Virus record (IMG/VR): IMGVR_UViG_3300022602_000133 | Span: 1 to 54,135 of that record | Source: a virus | Length of the DNA stretch: 54,135 nucleotides | Strand: one strand, 5' to 3' | In this document: one piece after another, positions 1-7,923 of the stretch | How the letters are laid out: each line of letters opens with the position of its first letter | How positions within the stretch are numbered: position 1 is the stretch's first letter | Notes under the pieces: model-generated | What the model was told of the DNA's origin: nothing | What the model saw: only the letters and a program-made list of their open reading frames with translations | Database searches by the model: none | Translations under genes and position numbers: made by a program

Positions 1-85
1 AAGGTACTGTACCTGGGGCGCCCGGAGTGTAGAAACTTTCATCTACTACTGTTACGCTTACGCCTGGTGAACTTAGTTGAGCCAT
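1..85 (-). CDS. Tail sheath protein (gp18-like), N-terminal fragment
   Basis: Only the first 28 codons lie in the window; the gene continues past the left edge. The translation begins MAQLSSPGVSVTVVDESFY and goes on with TPGAPGTVP. The 'SSPGV' start followed by an acidic-aromatic stretch and a 'PGAPGTVP' turn is typical of contractile tail sheath proteins of T4-like phages, which polymerise around the tail tube and contract during injection. The ATG is preceded by a GGAGA ribosome site at good spacing, and a late-promoter match lies about 33 bases upstream. Identification rests on the N-terminus alone, so other sheath-like proteins are possible. Confidence 0.72.
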   Translation of the reverse strand, partial: MAQLSSPGVSVTVVDESFYTPGAPGTVP

Positions 86-117
86 ATTAGAATCTCCATG
101 TGAACATGTTCTGTAAT

Positions 118-126
118 GTATTTATG
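118..126 (-). promoter_or_regulatory. T4-type late promoter for the sheath gene
   Basis: On the minus strand the sequence reads CATAAATAC, a match to the NATAAATA late promoter recognised by the gp55 sigma factor of T4-like phages. It lies about 33 bases upstream of the sheath ATG, leaving room for a leader of about 20 bases containing GGAGA. Its position upstream of a late structural gene supports it; the absence of a -35 element is normal for this class. Confidence 0.55.
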
Positions 127-199
127 GTATTTTGAAATTTTATAGCTCATATAAGCCACCAAAAAGGTCTCGAAAAGGCCAGCTTTGATTAAATATCAT

Positions 200-535
200 A
201 TGAGACCACTATGTGTTTGCGGTTTTCGCCCTACCGCTGTAAATTACAAGAAAAATGGAAGGACTTTTTACAGAAGTCTATGTAATGTCTGCTTGAAACA
301 TGGAGCAGATAGCGGTGTGCCTAAATGGTATCGCTCGGGCTACAGACTAAAGAATAGCTGTGATAAATGCGGATTCAAGAGTCCGCATAAGGAAGTTTTT
401 GCGCCATTTCACGTAGACGGCGACTTGAACAATTGCCGCCCAGCTAACTTAAAAACTGTATGTGCTAATTGCGCTCGAGTCCTGCATAAAGAGAACGTTC
501 GCTGGCGTCAAGGGGATCTTGTTCCGGATCTATAA
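200..535 (+). CDS. Small zinc-binding HNH-like protein, conserved in T4-like phages
   Basis: A 112-residue protein with two zinc-ribbon-like parts. The first has C-x-CGF near the N-terminus and CNVC about 25 residues later. The second has CDKCGF followed by CANC. Between the last two Cys pairs lies HVDGDLNNCRPANL, which resembles the H-x-DG-x-x-x-N and NL core of HNH nucleases, but the final catalytic His is not in the usual place. It may be a degenerate nuclease or a nucleic-acid-binding protein. I recall similar small proteins in T4-like cyanophages. An upstream TTG at 185 with a weak AAAAGG site is an alternative start; the ATG at 200 puts the protein start directly before the first zinc motif. 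Its 3' end overlaps the convergent kinase gene by 71 bases. Confidence 0.6.
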   Translation: MRPLCVCGFRPTAVNYKKNGRTFYRSLCNVCLKHGADSGVPKWYRSGYRLKNSCDKCGFKSPHKEVFAPFHVDGDLNNCRPANLKTVCANCARVLHKENVRWRQGDLVPDL

Positions 536-1154
536 TAGCTTGTACTTTGGCATACAAGTCATCAATACTGTCATCATTAGTTAACACATGGTCAAATTTG
601 GTGCCAACCCAAGCTGTTTCTGACGCATGAATCTGTAGTTTATCCATACGAGTTTTTGCCAGCATCCAGTTCATGTGGTGATCGCCAGCGTTCATATCTA
701 CAGCATCTTGATACCAACTGGGTTCTTCACCACGTTTTACACGGATAACAATGCCGCCTGCATCTTTGATTGATTTGATTTCGTTAGGAAATCTGCAATC
801 ACTAATAACTATATCATCTTTGCTATTGCGTAGTTTATTTTCCAGGGCTGCAATCCACATGTCATCGTGGAATCCATTTCGGCACACTTCTGTACCCCAA
901 TATTGTAAGATCCAGCGTGGAGTAAGATTGGGCATATTCAAGCGTTCTGCCCACCACGGATCTACCTGTTCACGCCATTCACGGGCTGACTTTGTACGGC
1001 CTTCCAACATGGTTCTGTCCCAACCAAATACTGCTGACACAGCATCTTTCAAACTGTTGGCAAAACTTTCTCGCCTAAAACCGTGAAAATTAGTAAGATA
1101 ATCGGCAATAGTATCTTTGCCCGAACCAATAAAACCGCACACACCTATGATCAT
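465..1154 (-). CDS. Deoxynucleoside monophosphate kinase (T4 gp1-like)
   Basis: A 229-residue P-loop kinase that would phosphorylate dNMPs to dNDPs for phage DNA synthesis in the cytoplasm. The P-loop GFIGSGKDT is at residues 7-15. Further family signatures are GTEVCRNGF with DDMW near residues 87-100, VISDCRFPNE near 116-125, a GGIVIRVKRG strand, and a C-terminal TNDDS-x-DDL segment matching the end of T4 gp1. The open frame could start at 1220, but I place the start at 1154: it has a GGGGG ribosome site, begins right before the first beta strand, and a sigma-70-like promoter occupies the upstream extension. About 20 residues after the family's usual C-terminus create the overlap with the convergent HNH-like gene. 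Confidence 0.85.
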   Translation of the reverse strand: MIIGVCGFIGSGKDTIADYLTNFHGFRRESFANSLKDAVSAVFGWDRTMLEGRTKSAREWREQVDPWWAERLNMPNLTPRWILQYWGTEVCRNGFHDDMWIAALENKLRNSKDDIVISDCRFPNEIKSIKDAGGIVIRVKRGEEPSWYQDAVDMNAGDHHMNWMLAKTRMDKLQIHASETAWVGTKFDHVLTNDDSIDDLYAKVQAIIDPEQDPLDASERSLYAGLERN

Positions 1155-1175
1155 AGAACCCCCGTAATTTGCTGT

Positions 1176-1204
1176 AGTATATAACAGTTTTGTTACAAGG
1201 TCAA
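1176..1204 (-). promoter_or_regulatory. Sigma-70-type early promoter for the dNMP kinase
   Basis: On the minus strand a TTGACC -35 hexamer (1199-1204) and a TATACT -10 hexamer (1176-1181) are separated by exactly 17 bases, each matching the bacterial consensus at five of six positions. Transcription would start about 15 bases before the GGGGG ribosome site and the ATG at 1154. A host-type promoter suits an early metabolic gene lying among late structural genes. Confidence 0.6.
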
Positions 1205-1228
1205 AAGATTTGATGCTCAAATTATAAG

Positions 1229-2182
1229 TTATTGTCCTTGCAATATTAATACATTGATGTTGTCTGGATTTCGAGAGCTGCCGCCCAGTGCTGTAAGTCC
1301 ACCACCGCCACCCAAGTTACCCAATTGAATTTGAGTAGCACTTGGTGCTGAAAGAGTAAATGTTGTTCCGCCAGTTTGACTAACAATGACTATAGCCGGG
1401 GATGAATTAAGATCGTATAAAACTAAAGCTGTGCCGCCATTTCCTCTATCGCGTAGCAATGCTAAGAAACTAACACCGGTGGCTATTGTTGTTGCTGTTC
1501 CAGTAATTCCTATATAATTAGGGCAGAATATTTGACCAGTACTTGTAATACTCAGATATGTAGAGCTTCCCGAGTACGCATCATTAACTGTTTGAAAATT
1601 ATAATTACCCGATGAATCGCCGCCGTGACGCCAAGTTTTTAAATTTGTAGCTGCTGTACTTACATAAGTTTGAAAGTAAGGTAATGTTCCGCCGTTGTTA
1701 ATTGCACTTATGCCAGTGGATGCGTATAATTTACTATTACCTAACGAACCAATTGGTAGCGAAACTCCAAGTAGTAAATTTCCAGCATTATCTAATATCA
1801 ATGCTTGGTTAAAAGTTATGTTAGTACCTGCTGTACCTGATGGTGCTACTTGCCAGTAATGTACGCCTTGGTACTGTGTATATCTACTGGCATAGTCTGT
1901 GGCAATATATTTTCTTGTTCCTGCTTGAGAATAAGAATTAGCTGCATATTCTGCAAATGATGGAAGTGAAGAACGACCTTCTACTGTAGCATATTGTACT
2001 TGCAAACCTGTTGCACCTGTCCAAGCACTGGGCGCAGGACCAAATCCAATGTTGCCATTAGTGTCAACAGTAATAGCAGTTGTGGCGCCAGCATTAGTTT
2101 GCAATACTAAGTTAGTCGAAGCTGCGCTACTCAACGTGTTAACCGTTGAAAACATTGTACCTGGTAGTTGTGTTAATGCCAT
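1229..2182 (-). CDS. Tail fibre-like protein
   Basis: A 317-residue Ser/Thr/Gly/Ala-rich protein with no signal peptide or membrane segment. Near the N-terminus it carries TNLVLQTNAGATTAITVDTN followed by GNIGFGPAPSAW, the 'LTLQTN..TTAITV..NGNVGIGT' element recurring in the fibre genes to its right and typical of trimeric phage fibre shafts. The C-terminus is Gly-rich (LGGGGGLTALGG). It is first in the physical order of a minus-strand fibre cluster. Its start is 9 bases after the stop of the preceding gene, with the stop codon fused to the ribosome site as TAAGGA. The exact receptor or position in the virion is not visible. Confidence 0.7.
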   Translation of the reverse strand: MALTQLPGTMFSTVNTLSSAASTNLVLQTNAGATTAITVDTNGNIGFGPAPSAWTGATGLQVQYATVEGRSSLPSFAEYAANSYSQAGTRKYIATDYASRYTQYQGVHYWQVAPSGTAGTNITFNQALILDNAGNLLLGVSLPIGSLGNSKLYASTGISAINNGGTLPYFQTYVSTAATNLKTWRHGGDSSGNYNFQTVNDAYSGSSTYLSITSTGQIFCPNYIGITGTATTIATGVSFLALLRDRGNGGTALVLYDLNSSPAIVIVSQTGGTTFTLSAPSATQIQLGNLGGGGGLTALGGSSRNPDNINVLILQGQ

Positions 2183-2191
2183 ATGTAATCC

Positions 2192-3553
2192 TTAGAATGT
2201 TGTTATATAACTTACACCTATGTTCCAAATATCTGAAGTAGTAACAGCAGTTCCAGAATTATTTGTAGCACTTAAAGTTGTACTGTTATATAATCTTGCC
2301 GACATTTGATAATCTTTGTATCCTGTTGATATTATATTCACAGATACGGAACAAGAAGCACCGCCAAAATTTGTGCCATTAACTGCAAATGGCATTCCTG
2401 TAATAGTCAACTGGGCTCCTGTTGCTAACGCGGCACCTGCATAGCTGTTATCAACACCAAGTATTACTAATCTTCCTATTTTTACATACCAACCTGCATT
2501 TGTTTGAGCAGAGCCGCTACCAATGGTAGGAGTCCATGTTCCTGTTTCGTAATCATTTAATGTACTATTGATCAATGCACCAGCTTGACCCGAATACTGG
2601 TCAAATACAACACCTGCGCCAGTTGTATTGAATTGTAAATTTCCGTAAGATAATATACCATTGCTCGGCGGTGCTGTGTATGTGTTGGCACCTTGACCAA
2701 TACTGACACCGTTTTGGAATCCAGTAGTGCTACCTATTCTGTTGGCAAAACTATAAAAGTTACTGCCAGGGTCTGCAGATACAAGCGAACCCATAGTAAG
2801 ATAGCTGCTGAAAGATCCAGTTGTTCCAGTAAAGTTGCCAGTAACGTTTGCCGCACCGTTGACATCAAGTAAACGTGCAGGGTTGGTAGTGCCTACACCC
2901 ACGTTGCCGTTGGCCAAGACTGTAACTGCGGTTGTACCGCCAGCGTTTGTTTGTAATGTTAAAGCAGTTGCACCAGCACTGGTAATTGTACTGGCTGTAG
3001 TCGTTCCACTTAATACAAGATTGCCAGCCAAGTAAGCACTACCAACTGCGCCTGCTGTAGCTGGGATAGCATTAAGTACGCTACTTACGTAGAAACTTAA
3101 TATTGCTACAAGATCACCAGATACCGCACCTTGTGCTAGTATTACAGTAGTACCGTTAGTTGCGGTGTAATCTGCATTACCTAATAATGAACCGTTACGA
3201 TAAACTTGTATAAATCCTACGGTATAACTTGGAGGAGTAAATGTTGTTTGATTACTGGTCGCTGTAAATTCTGTATATGTTCTGTAAGCTGTTGTAGTTA
3301 CACCGCTTGCTGGTATACCTAAATATCTGGCACTGATATTGCCAGTACCGCTTGGAGGTGCTTGTGTAAATGTTAAGGTACTACCGTTAACACTATATGT
3401 ACTTGGGTCTTGTACCAAACCATGTACTGTTACAATCACACTTGCTGTATTAGCAGGTGCTACACTAGTACCAAAAATTGTCTGGTTAGCAGTACCGTTA
3501 AAAGTATCTACTAAAAACGCTGATTGGGTGACTGGATTTCCTATAATTGGCAT
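2192..3553 (-). CDS. Tail fibre protein with beta-sandwich N-terminus
   Basis: A 453-residue fibre. Residues ~1-80 form the 'ANQTIFGTSV...VIVTVHGLVQDPSTYSV...LTFTQAPPSG' module common at the N-terminus of phage fibre or baseplate-attached proteins, followed by a second related module (TTFTPPSYTVGFIQVYRNG). The middle has the TALTLQTNAGGTTAVTV and GNVGVGTTNP shaft element. The C-terminal ~120 residues start with LNDYETGTWTPTIG, a common entry into a globular fibre tip. The same N- and C-terminal architecture occurs in the gene at 6066-7592, so these two are paralogues with different tips. Confidence 0.78.
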   Translation of the reverse strand: MPIIGNPVTQSAFLVDTFNGTANQTIFGTSVAPANTASVIVTVHGLVQDPSTYSVNGSTLTFTQAPPSGTGNISARYLGIPASGVTTTAYRTYTEFTATSNQTTFTPPSYTVGFIQVYRNGSLLGNADYTATNGTTVILAQGAVSGDLVAILSFYVSSVLNAIPATAGAVGSAYLAGNLVLSGTTTASTITSAGATALTLQTNAGGTTAVTVLANGNVGVGTTNPARLLDVNGAANVTGNFTGTTGSFSSYLTMGSLVSADPGSNFYSFANRIGSTTGFQNGVSIGQGANTYTAPPSNGILSYGNLQFNTTGAGVVFDQYSGQAGALINSTLNDYETGTWTPTIGSGSAQTNAGWYVKIGRLVILGVDNSYAGAALATGAQLTITGMPFAVNGTNFGGASCSVSVNIISTGYKDYQMSARLYNSTTLSATNNSGTAVTTSDIWNIGVSYITTF

Positions 3554-3744
3554 TTGTTATCCTTAACAGTTAGCGGCCAACTTGGATTAGTTGCTCCGCT
3601 ACCTATTCCTACATATCCGCTTGTAAGTACTGTAATAGCCGTAGTACCACCGTTGACCTGTAATGTCAAAGGCTGTCCAGCGGCTGACCCTATTGGTCCG
3701 CTTAACGGTGCAAGTCCTGTGTAGTCTACGGTACTTAAAGCCAT
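3541..3744 (-). pseudogene. Truncated tail-fibre remnant (67 codons)
   Basis: This short frame has its own start and ribosome site (AAGGATAAACA before ATG) and encodes the fibre shaft start: LTLQVNGGTTAITVLTSGYV and GIGSGATNP, as in the neighbouring fibres. It then stops shortly after. The last seven codons (KDNKCQL) are simply the ribosome site and first codons of the next gene read in another frame. At most neighbouring junctions the TAA of TAAGGA is the in-frame stop; here that TAA is out of frame. The pattern looks like a deletion within a fibre gene that joined its N-terminus to the next gene's leader in the wrong frame. It could still be expressed as a short peptide. Confidence 0.6.
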
Positions 3745-3753
3745 TGTTTATCC

Positions 3754-4017
3754 TTATTCAGGTTGTTGAGCGTTTTGTGCTGCCAAGGCGGCTTGATATG
3801 CAGCAACTACTTCTGTTGTCCATAGTGCTTGAGCTACCGCTACTACTCTTGGATCTTGACCTGTTAAGTCTGCACCTGGTGCTAATACCCAACGGTGATA
3901 GCTGGCACTTAATTCTTTACCGTCTTCTAAAATTGAAGTCTTTTCACGTACTTGAATTTGCTCGTCTGCTAGTACTTCAATTTTGTCTATTATCACTTCT
4001 TTACTCAATGTTGACAT
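3754..4017 (-). CDS. Small conserved phage protein of fibre clusters
   Basis: An 87-residue soluble protein: an N-terminal beta-strand-like part (KIEVLADEQIQVREKT), a central ELSASYHRWVLAPGADL segment, and an Ala-rich helical C-terminus (VVAVAQALWTTEVVAAYQAA). I recall small proteins with the same 'dkievl..kqiqVr..t.i..dG.els.s.hR..l.Pg.d' layout beside structural genes of many phages; their role is unknown. It has the best ribosome site in the window (AAAGGAG, five bases before ATG), suggesting high expression. The 62 bases upstream (4018-4079) hold only this leader and a weak hairpin. Confidence 0.62.
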   Translation of the reverse strand: MSTLSKEVIIDKIEVLADEQIQVREKTSILEDGKELSASYHRWVLAPGADLTGQDPRVVAVAQALWTTEVVAAYQAALAAQNAQQPE

Positions 4018-4079
4018 ATCATCTCCTTTGTTTTAATGTCCGCCCAACACATCCATGCTGGGTATTTAAAAATTATTCC

Positions 4080-6056
4080 TTAGTTAGCTGCAAAAATATT
4101 CCAATAACTTCCATCACAGAACAACAACGCCCACTTGCCCGCAGTGTTGGTAAGAATTGCATTTGTTACACCACCCGATGCCAATGCTGTTACATTATTT
4201 GATGCAGAGTTAACAAGTTGTGCTGATTGTGTTCTTACAAACAACATTCTTCCCGCATTAGATGCAGGGGTTGGAAGTGTTAGTGTACATGTGCCCGTCA
4301 AACTATACGCGGTCAGCCAAGTGTCAGTTGGTTGTACTGTATAGCTTGTAGTAAATCCCGCAGACCCAGTTATTGCCACAGCACCGTTAATTGACATGTT
4401 GCCGCCTAATAACATATTTCCGCTGGCACCAATACCACCGTTAACTACTAACGCACCTGTGTATAACGGTGTAAAATTATTATAAGGAACAGAACCGCTG
4501 ACTGTTAAAGTAAAATTATTTGTACTTGAATCTGTAATATAAGCCGAAGAACTTGCTACGTTTAATAATAATATTGTGCCAGTGATAGCAGTTAATGCCG
4601 CTGTTGGTGGAACAAAGTTAGCTGAGTATATCGCTGTACCAGATACAATTCTTAAATTAGTTATATAACCGTTTGCATAAGTGCTGTCTCTAGGATCGTA
4701 ACCAATGTAAGTAGTAGCACCAGTGCTACCAATAGTTCCTGTAATTGCTGTACTACCTGTAGTAGTTGCTTGAACACCGTCTACAAAAAGTTTTAATACT
4801 GAACCAGTACTTACAGCTGCCAAGTGGTGCCAGTTTCCATCGTTTACATATACATTAGAAATTACATCGTTAAGATTTCCCCATGTAAATGTAAAATAAT
4901 TTTGACCCGATGTTGAATTATTGGCTTTGAATGCCCAAGTTCCAGAACTTGGAGATCCTGATAAATTTTGACCAATGATTGTTGCGTAGTTAGGTTCAGT
5001 TCCATTAGATTTCCACCAGCATTCAACTGTCCACGCACCAGACCCTAAGTTGCCTGATGCTGTTGGAACTGACAAGTAGTTAGAACTTGTAAGTAGCAAA
5101 CTGCCACCTACGGCGGCTAGCGTAGTGCTTGTGGTTGGAATAGCAATACCGCCTGTTACAGTCAACTTGTTAGCATTGCTTAATACCATTGCTGGTGTAA
5201 ATGAAATTGCTCCAGAAGCAGATCCACTTGCGGCGGTATAAAAGTTATATTGACCACCAGATACTGTCATCTTATTGGCATAGCCAGTAATAGCATAGAT
5301 ATCATTGCTAGAGCCAGCATAACTATTCCAGTAGATGCTGCCATTGACACCAGTGTTAACAAATGATAGTGCAGAGTTTGTTGTTTGGCTTGAACTACCA
5401 ATTTGGAAACTTTTCCAACTTGCTGGCCAAGAATAAGGACTACCTGCGATAGCCATGTTGCCATTATTATCAAGTGTCAGTGCTTGATTATAACTTATGC
5501 TTGTACCTTGTGTACCTGTTGGAGCTACAAACCATTGGAATTGTCCGCTAGGTGTTTGTCTAAAAATTGTAGCATAACTGTTGGCAATATAAGTGCTGTT
5601 AGTAACACTATTATTGTAGTTGTTATAACTTAAATCTACACCGTTAATACTGGTACTAAATGCACCACCTTGAGATAATTGTAGTGCTGTAACGCTACCG
5701 CTTGAAGTGCTCCATGCGCTTGGCGTGACATTCAAACCCAAGTAACCATAAGGATCCAGCACCATGTTGGTTGTTGATCCATTTAAAAATTCTATGTTAC
5801 CTTCAGCTGGTATATTATAGTAACTACCAATAGCTGCTTTTTGATTGCCTGCTCCATTCTTAAAACTGATAGCGCCAGCAGCTTGTGATGCACCTGTGTT
5901 GTTTTGGAATATGATACTTTGGTTGCCAGTAAAACGCAAATTACCGTTGACAATTTCTACTTTTTCATTAGGACTAGCCGTGCCAATACCAATCAAACCT
6001 GTGCTTGATGCTGTTATGTAACTACTCAGTGCGGCTAAATTTGCGGCTTGTGTCAT
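4080..6056 (-). CDS. Tail fibre with LamG-like lectin domain
   Basis: A 658-residue fibre. The N-terminal half has two shaft elements (GLIGIGTASPNEKVEI near residue 20 and 'NQALTLDNNGNMAIAG' near 190). Residues ~320-505 form a concanavalin A-like/LamG sandwich, with the characteristic 'GAWTVECWWKSNG' opening strand, 'DGNWHHLAAVSTGSVLKLFVDG' turn and 'YIGYDPRD...GYITNLRIVSGTAIY' closing strands. Such domains bind sugars or proteins, so this is a likely receptor-binding protein. The last ~100 residues (TLPTPASNAGRMLFVRT...GGKW-like end) resemble fibre tips. The stop TAA of the upstream gene is fused to its ribosome site (TAAGGA). Confidence 0.8.
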   Translation of the reverse strand: MTQAANLAALSSYITASSTGLIGIGTASPNEKVEIVNGNLRFTGNQSIIFQNNTGASQAAGAISFKNGAGNQKAAIGSYYNIPAEGNIEFLNGSTTNMVLDPYGYLGLNVTPSAWSTSSGSVTALQLSQGGAFSTSINGVDLSYNNYNNSVTNSTYIANSYATIFRQTPSGQFQWFVAPTGTQGTSISYNQALTLDNNGNMAIAGSPYSWPASWKSFQIGSSSQTTNSALSFVNTGVNGSIYWNSYAGSSNDIYAITGYANKMTVSGGQYNFYTAASGSASGAISFTPAMVLSNANKLTVTGGIAIPTTSTTLAAVGGSLLLTSSNYLSVPTASGNLGSGAWTVECWWKSNGTEPNYATIIGQNLSGSPSSGTWAFKANNSTSGQNYFTFTWGNLNDVISNVYVNDGNWHHLAAVSTGSVLKLFVDGVQATTTGSTAITGTIGSTGATTYIGYDPRDSTYANGYITNLRIVSGTAIYSANFVPPTAALTAITGTILLLNVASSSAYITDSSTNNFTLTVSGSVPYNNFTPLYTGALVVNGGIGASGNMLLGGNMSINGAVAITGSAGFTTSYTVQPTDTWLTAYSLTGTCTLTLPTPASNAGRMLFVRTQSAQLVNSASNNVTALASGGVTNAILTNTAGKWALLFCDGSYWNIFAAN

Positions 6057-6065
6057 TTATTGTCC

Positions 6066-7592
6066 TTAAAAATTAGCTGGATATGTTATTGAAACAACAA
6101 ACGTATTAGCGGTGGTCAAGTTAGTGTTGACCATTGCCGTGTTAGCATTTGCACTGGCAGCAGTGTTGATACGAACGTTTGTGATACTGGTTGTATTAGG
6201 GCCTAAGTGTATATAAATTCCTGTAATCGCTGTGTTTATTAAATAAAATCCAATACTTCCTGCTGAATACACGTTGCTTGAATTAACTGATGTGAACGGC
6301 AAACCTGAAAAATAAATGTTACCACTTAACGTGTTAACAGCAAAACCAACTTGCCATGAGCATGTTACCATGGCTCCAACTTTAACATAGTATCCTGCTT
6401 GAAGTGTATATGTTGCAGCTCCACCGCCACTTGCAGTTATTGTAGGTGTAAAAGTTCCAGTTTCGTAATCGTTTAATATGCTGTTTGTTAGTGCTGAGTT
6501 ATTACTAAATTGTACACCTTGCCCCGATACTGGAAACTGTAATGTTCCTGTACTTAACAGACTCATTCCAAGTACAGGAGCAGTTAGAGTAGGTCTTGTG
6601 TAAAAGTTCAAATTACAAGCTGTATCACCCTGTGTTGAATTGGCTTTTACACCTTGTATGCCGCCAGTAAATGCAAAGTCTGTAGGAATTGATGTTGAAT
6701 AACGACCATAGAATCCAATTGCGCCTCCAACACCCGCTGTAGCCGCGGTAGTATCTGAAACTGCTAAACTTGGTTGTGAGAAGTTAGTAGCACCCGAACC
6801 AATTGCACCAAACGATTGTATTGGTGCATTACTGTAAGCCTGAATCTGAGAAGTACCAACAATAAATCTACCAGCGTAATCTAAGAATGCACCTACAGTA
6901 CCAGCACCGTTATCTGCTTTATATGATAGTCGCAAGCTAAGTCCATAGCCGCCTGTTCCGCCACTACCACCAGTTAATGCATCTATAGCGGCGGCATTAG
7001 TAGTAGTTCCGCCACTGGCGTTGGGTGCTATAAAATAAATTCTGCCAGCTGTTGTAGAAGTGTTTTGATTTGCATAAGCAATTGGATTAACAAGAACTAA
7101 TCTACCATCTGCACTTACAAGTGTACCGTCGCCTGATATTGTTAAATTTTTAGCGTTGGTATTTCCACTAATTGGATTAGTGCTTGATGTGCCAACACCT
7201 ATAAAATTATTTAAATCAACAGTTAATGCTGTTGTTCCGTTAGTCTGTAATGTTAAATTACTTGCTACACTATTAATATTACTAATGCTACCTAACTGTG
7301 CTGTATTAACTGTACCAGCACTTGGTGCAATAGTTTGTGTGATTGGGCTAGTGTATTCTACCCAAATATTATTTGATCCTGAAGGCGGAGCACTTGTGAA
7401 TGTTAAAGTAGTGCCGCTAACTGTAAATGCTGTGTTAGGATTTTGTGCAACGTTAGCCACATGCACTAGAATTTGTGCCGCACTGGCAACACTACTAGGC
7501 AAAGTAAATGCCGTAGTACTTCCATTACCGCTAAAGTATGCTACTTGCGCGGTATATTGTTGACTTGTACTTGTATTACCAATGAATGCCAT
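6066..7592 (-). CDS. Tail fibre protein, paralogue of the 2192-3553 fibre
   Basis: A 508-residue fibre. Residues ~15-85 are the 'FSGNGSTTAFTLP...ILVHVANVAQNPNTAFTVSG...FTSAPPSGSNNIWVEY' module. The SNLTLQTNGTTALTV and IGVGTSSTNP shaft element follows, and the C-terminus begins with ILNDYETGTFTPTITASGGG. Layout and order match the 453-residue fibre at 2192-3553, with a longer central shaft. It begins one base after the stop of the next gene up and has no clear Shine-Dalgarno site, so it probably depends on translational coupling. Confidence 0.77.
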   Translation of the reverse strand: MAFIGNTSTSQQYTAQVAYFSGNGSTTAFTLPSSVASAAQILVHVANVAQNPNTAFTVSGTTLTFTSAPPSGSNNIWVEYTSPITQTIAPSAGTVNTAQLGSISNINSVASNLTLQTNGTTALTVDLNNFIGVGTSSTNPISGNTNAKNLTISGDGTLVSADGRLVLVNPIAYANQNTSTTAGRIYFIAPNASGGTTTNAAAIDALTGGSGGTGGYGLSLRLSYKADNGAGTVGAFLDYAGRFIVGTSQIQAYSNAPIQSFGAIGSGATNFSQPSLAVSDTTAATAGVGGAIGFYGRYSTSIPTDFAFTGGIQGVKANSTQGDTACNLNFYTRPTLTAPVLGMSLLSTGTLQFPVSGQGVQFSNNSALTNSILNDYETGTFTPTITASGGGAATYTLQAGYYVKVGAMVTCSWQVGFAVNTLSGNIYFSGLPFTSVNSSNVYSAGSIGFYLINTAITGIYIHLGPNTTSITNVRINTAASANANTAMVNTNLTTANTFVVSITYPANF

Positions 7593-7593
7593 A

Positions 7594-7920
7594 TTAGATT
7601 GCCGTTAATGCTGATACCCAAACATCGCCACTTGTAGCCGCGCTGTTGATTACACTTAAACTATCACTTGCTATTAAAACTACTCTGCTACCTTGTATAA
7701 TTTCTAATGAACCGCCTACTGGAACAGTTGCTTGATATACCAAATAATAGTTCACCGAACTTCTTGTGATATAAACGCTGGTTGTGATTGGAGCTGCTGT
7801 AGTGTTAGTCACAATCAAACTGGCGATAGCCACTGTACCAGAAGCAATACTAGATATTACTGTAGCTGCACTTGTTCCTACGTTCTTATAAGCATAACTT
7901 GTATTTGCGTATGTTGTCAT
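7594..7920 (-). CDS. Small beta-rich virion accessory protein
   Basis: A 108-residue protein dominated by alternating hydrophobic and Thr/Ser residues (VAIASLIVTNTTAAPITTSV, then YLVYQATVPVGGSLEI). It looks like a single beta-sandwich of the type seen in small proteins between fibre genes of T4-like aquatic phages. The protein at 30460-30786 has the same length and plan ('VVNVSITNRNSTAIQIN...IEYQTTIVANG'), and 51154-51720 contains a related C-terminal half. The role is unknown; a tip or adaptor function is inferred from context. Confidence 0.6.
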   Translation of the reverse strand: MTTYANTSYAYKNVGTSAATVISSIASGTVAIASLIVTNTTAAPITTSVYITRSSVNYYLVYQATVPVGGSLEIIQGSRVVLIASDSLSVINSAATSGDVWVSALTAI

Positions 7921-7923
7921 TTG

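Noticed and set aside
1155-1220. Upstream extension of the dNMP kinase by 22 codons
   Set aside because: The extension covers a TTGACC-17-TATACT promoter, and the internal ATG has a better ribosome site and fits the family N-terminus.
4040-4070. Imperfect CCCA...TGGG hairpin upstream of the 87-residue protein
   Set aside because: Four pairs plus a mismatch, with no T run; not convincing as a terminator or operator.
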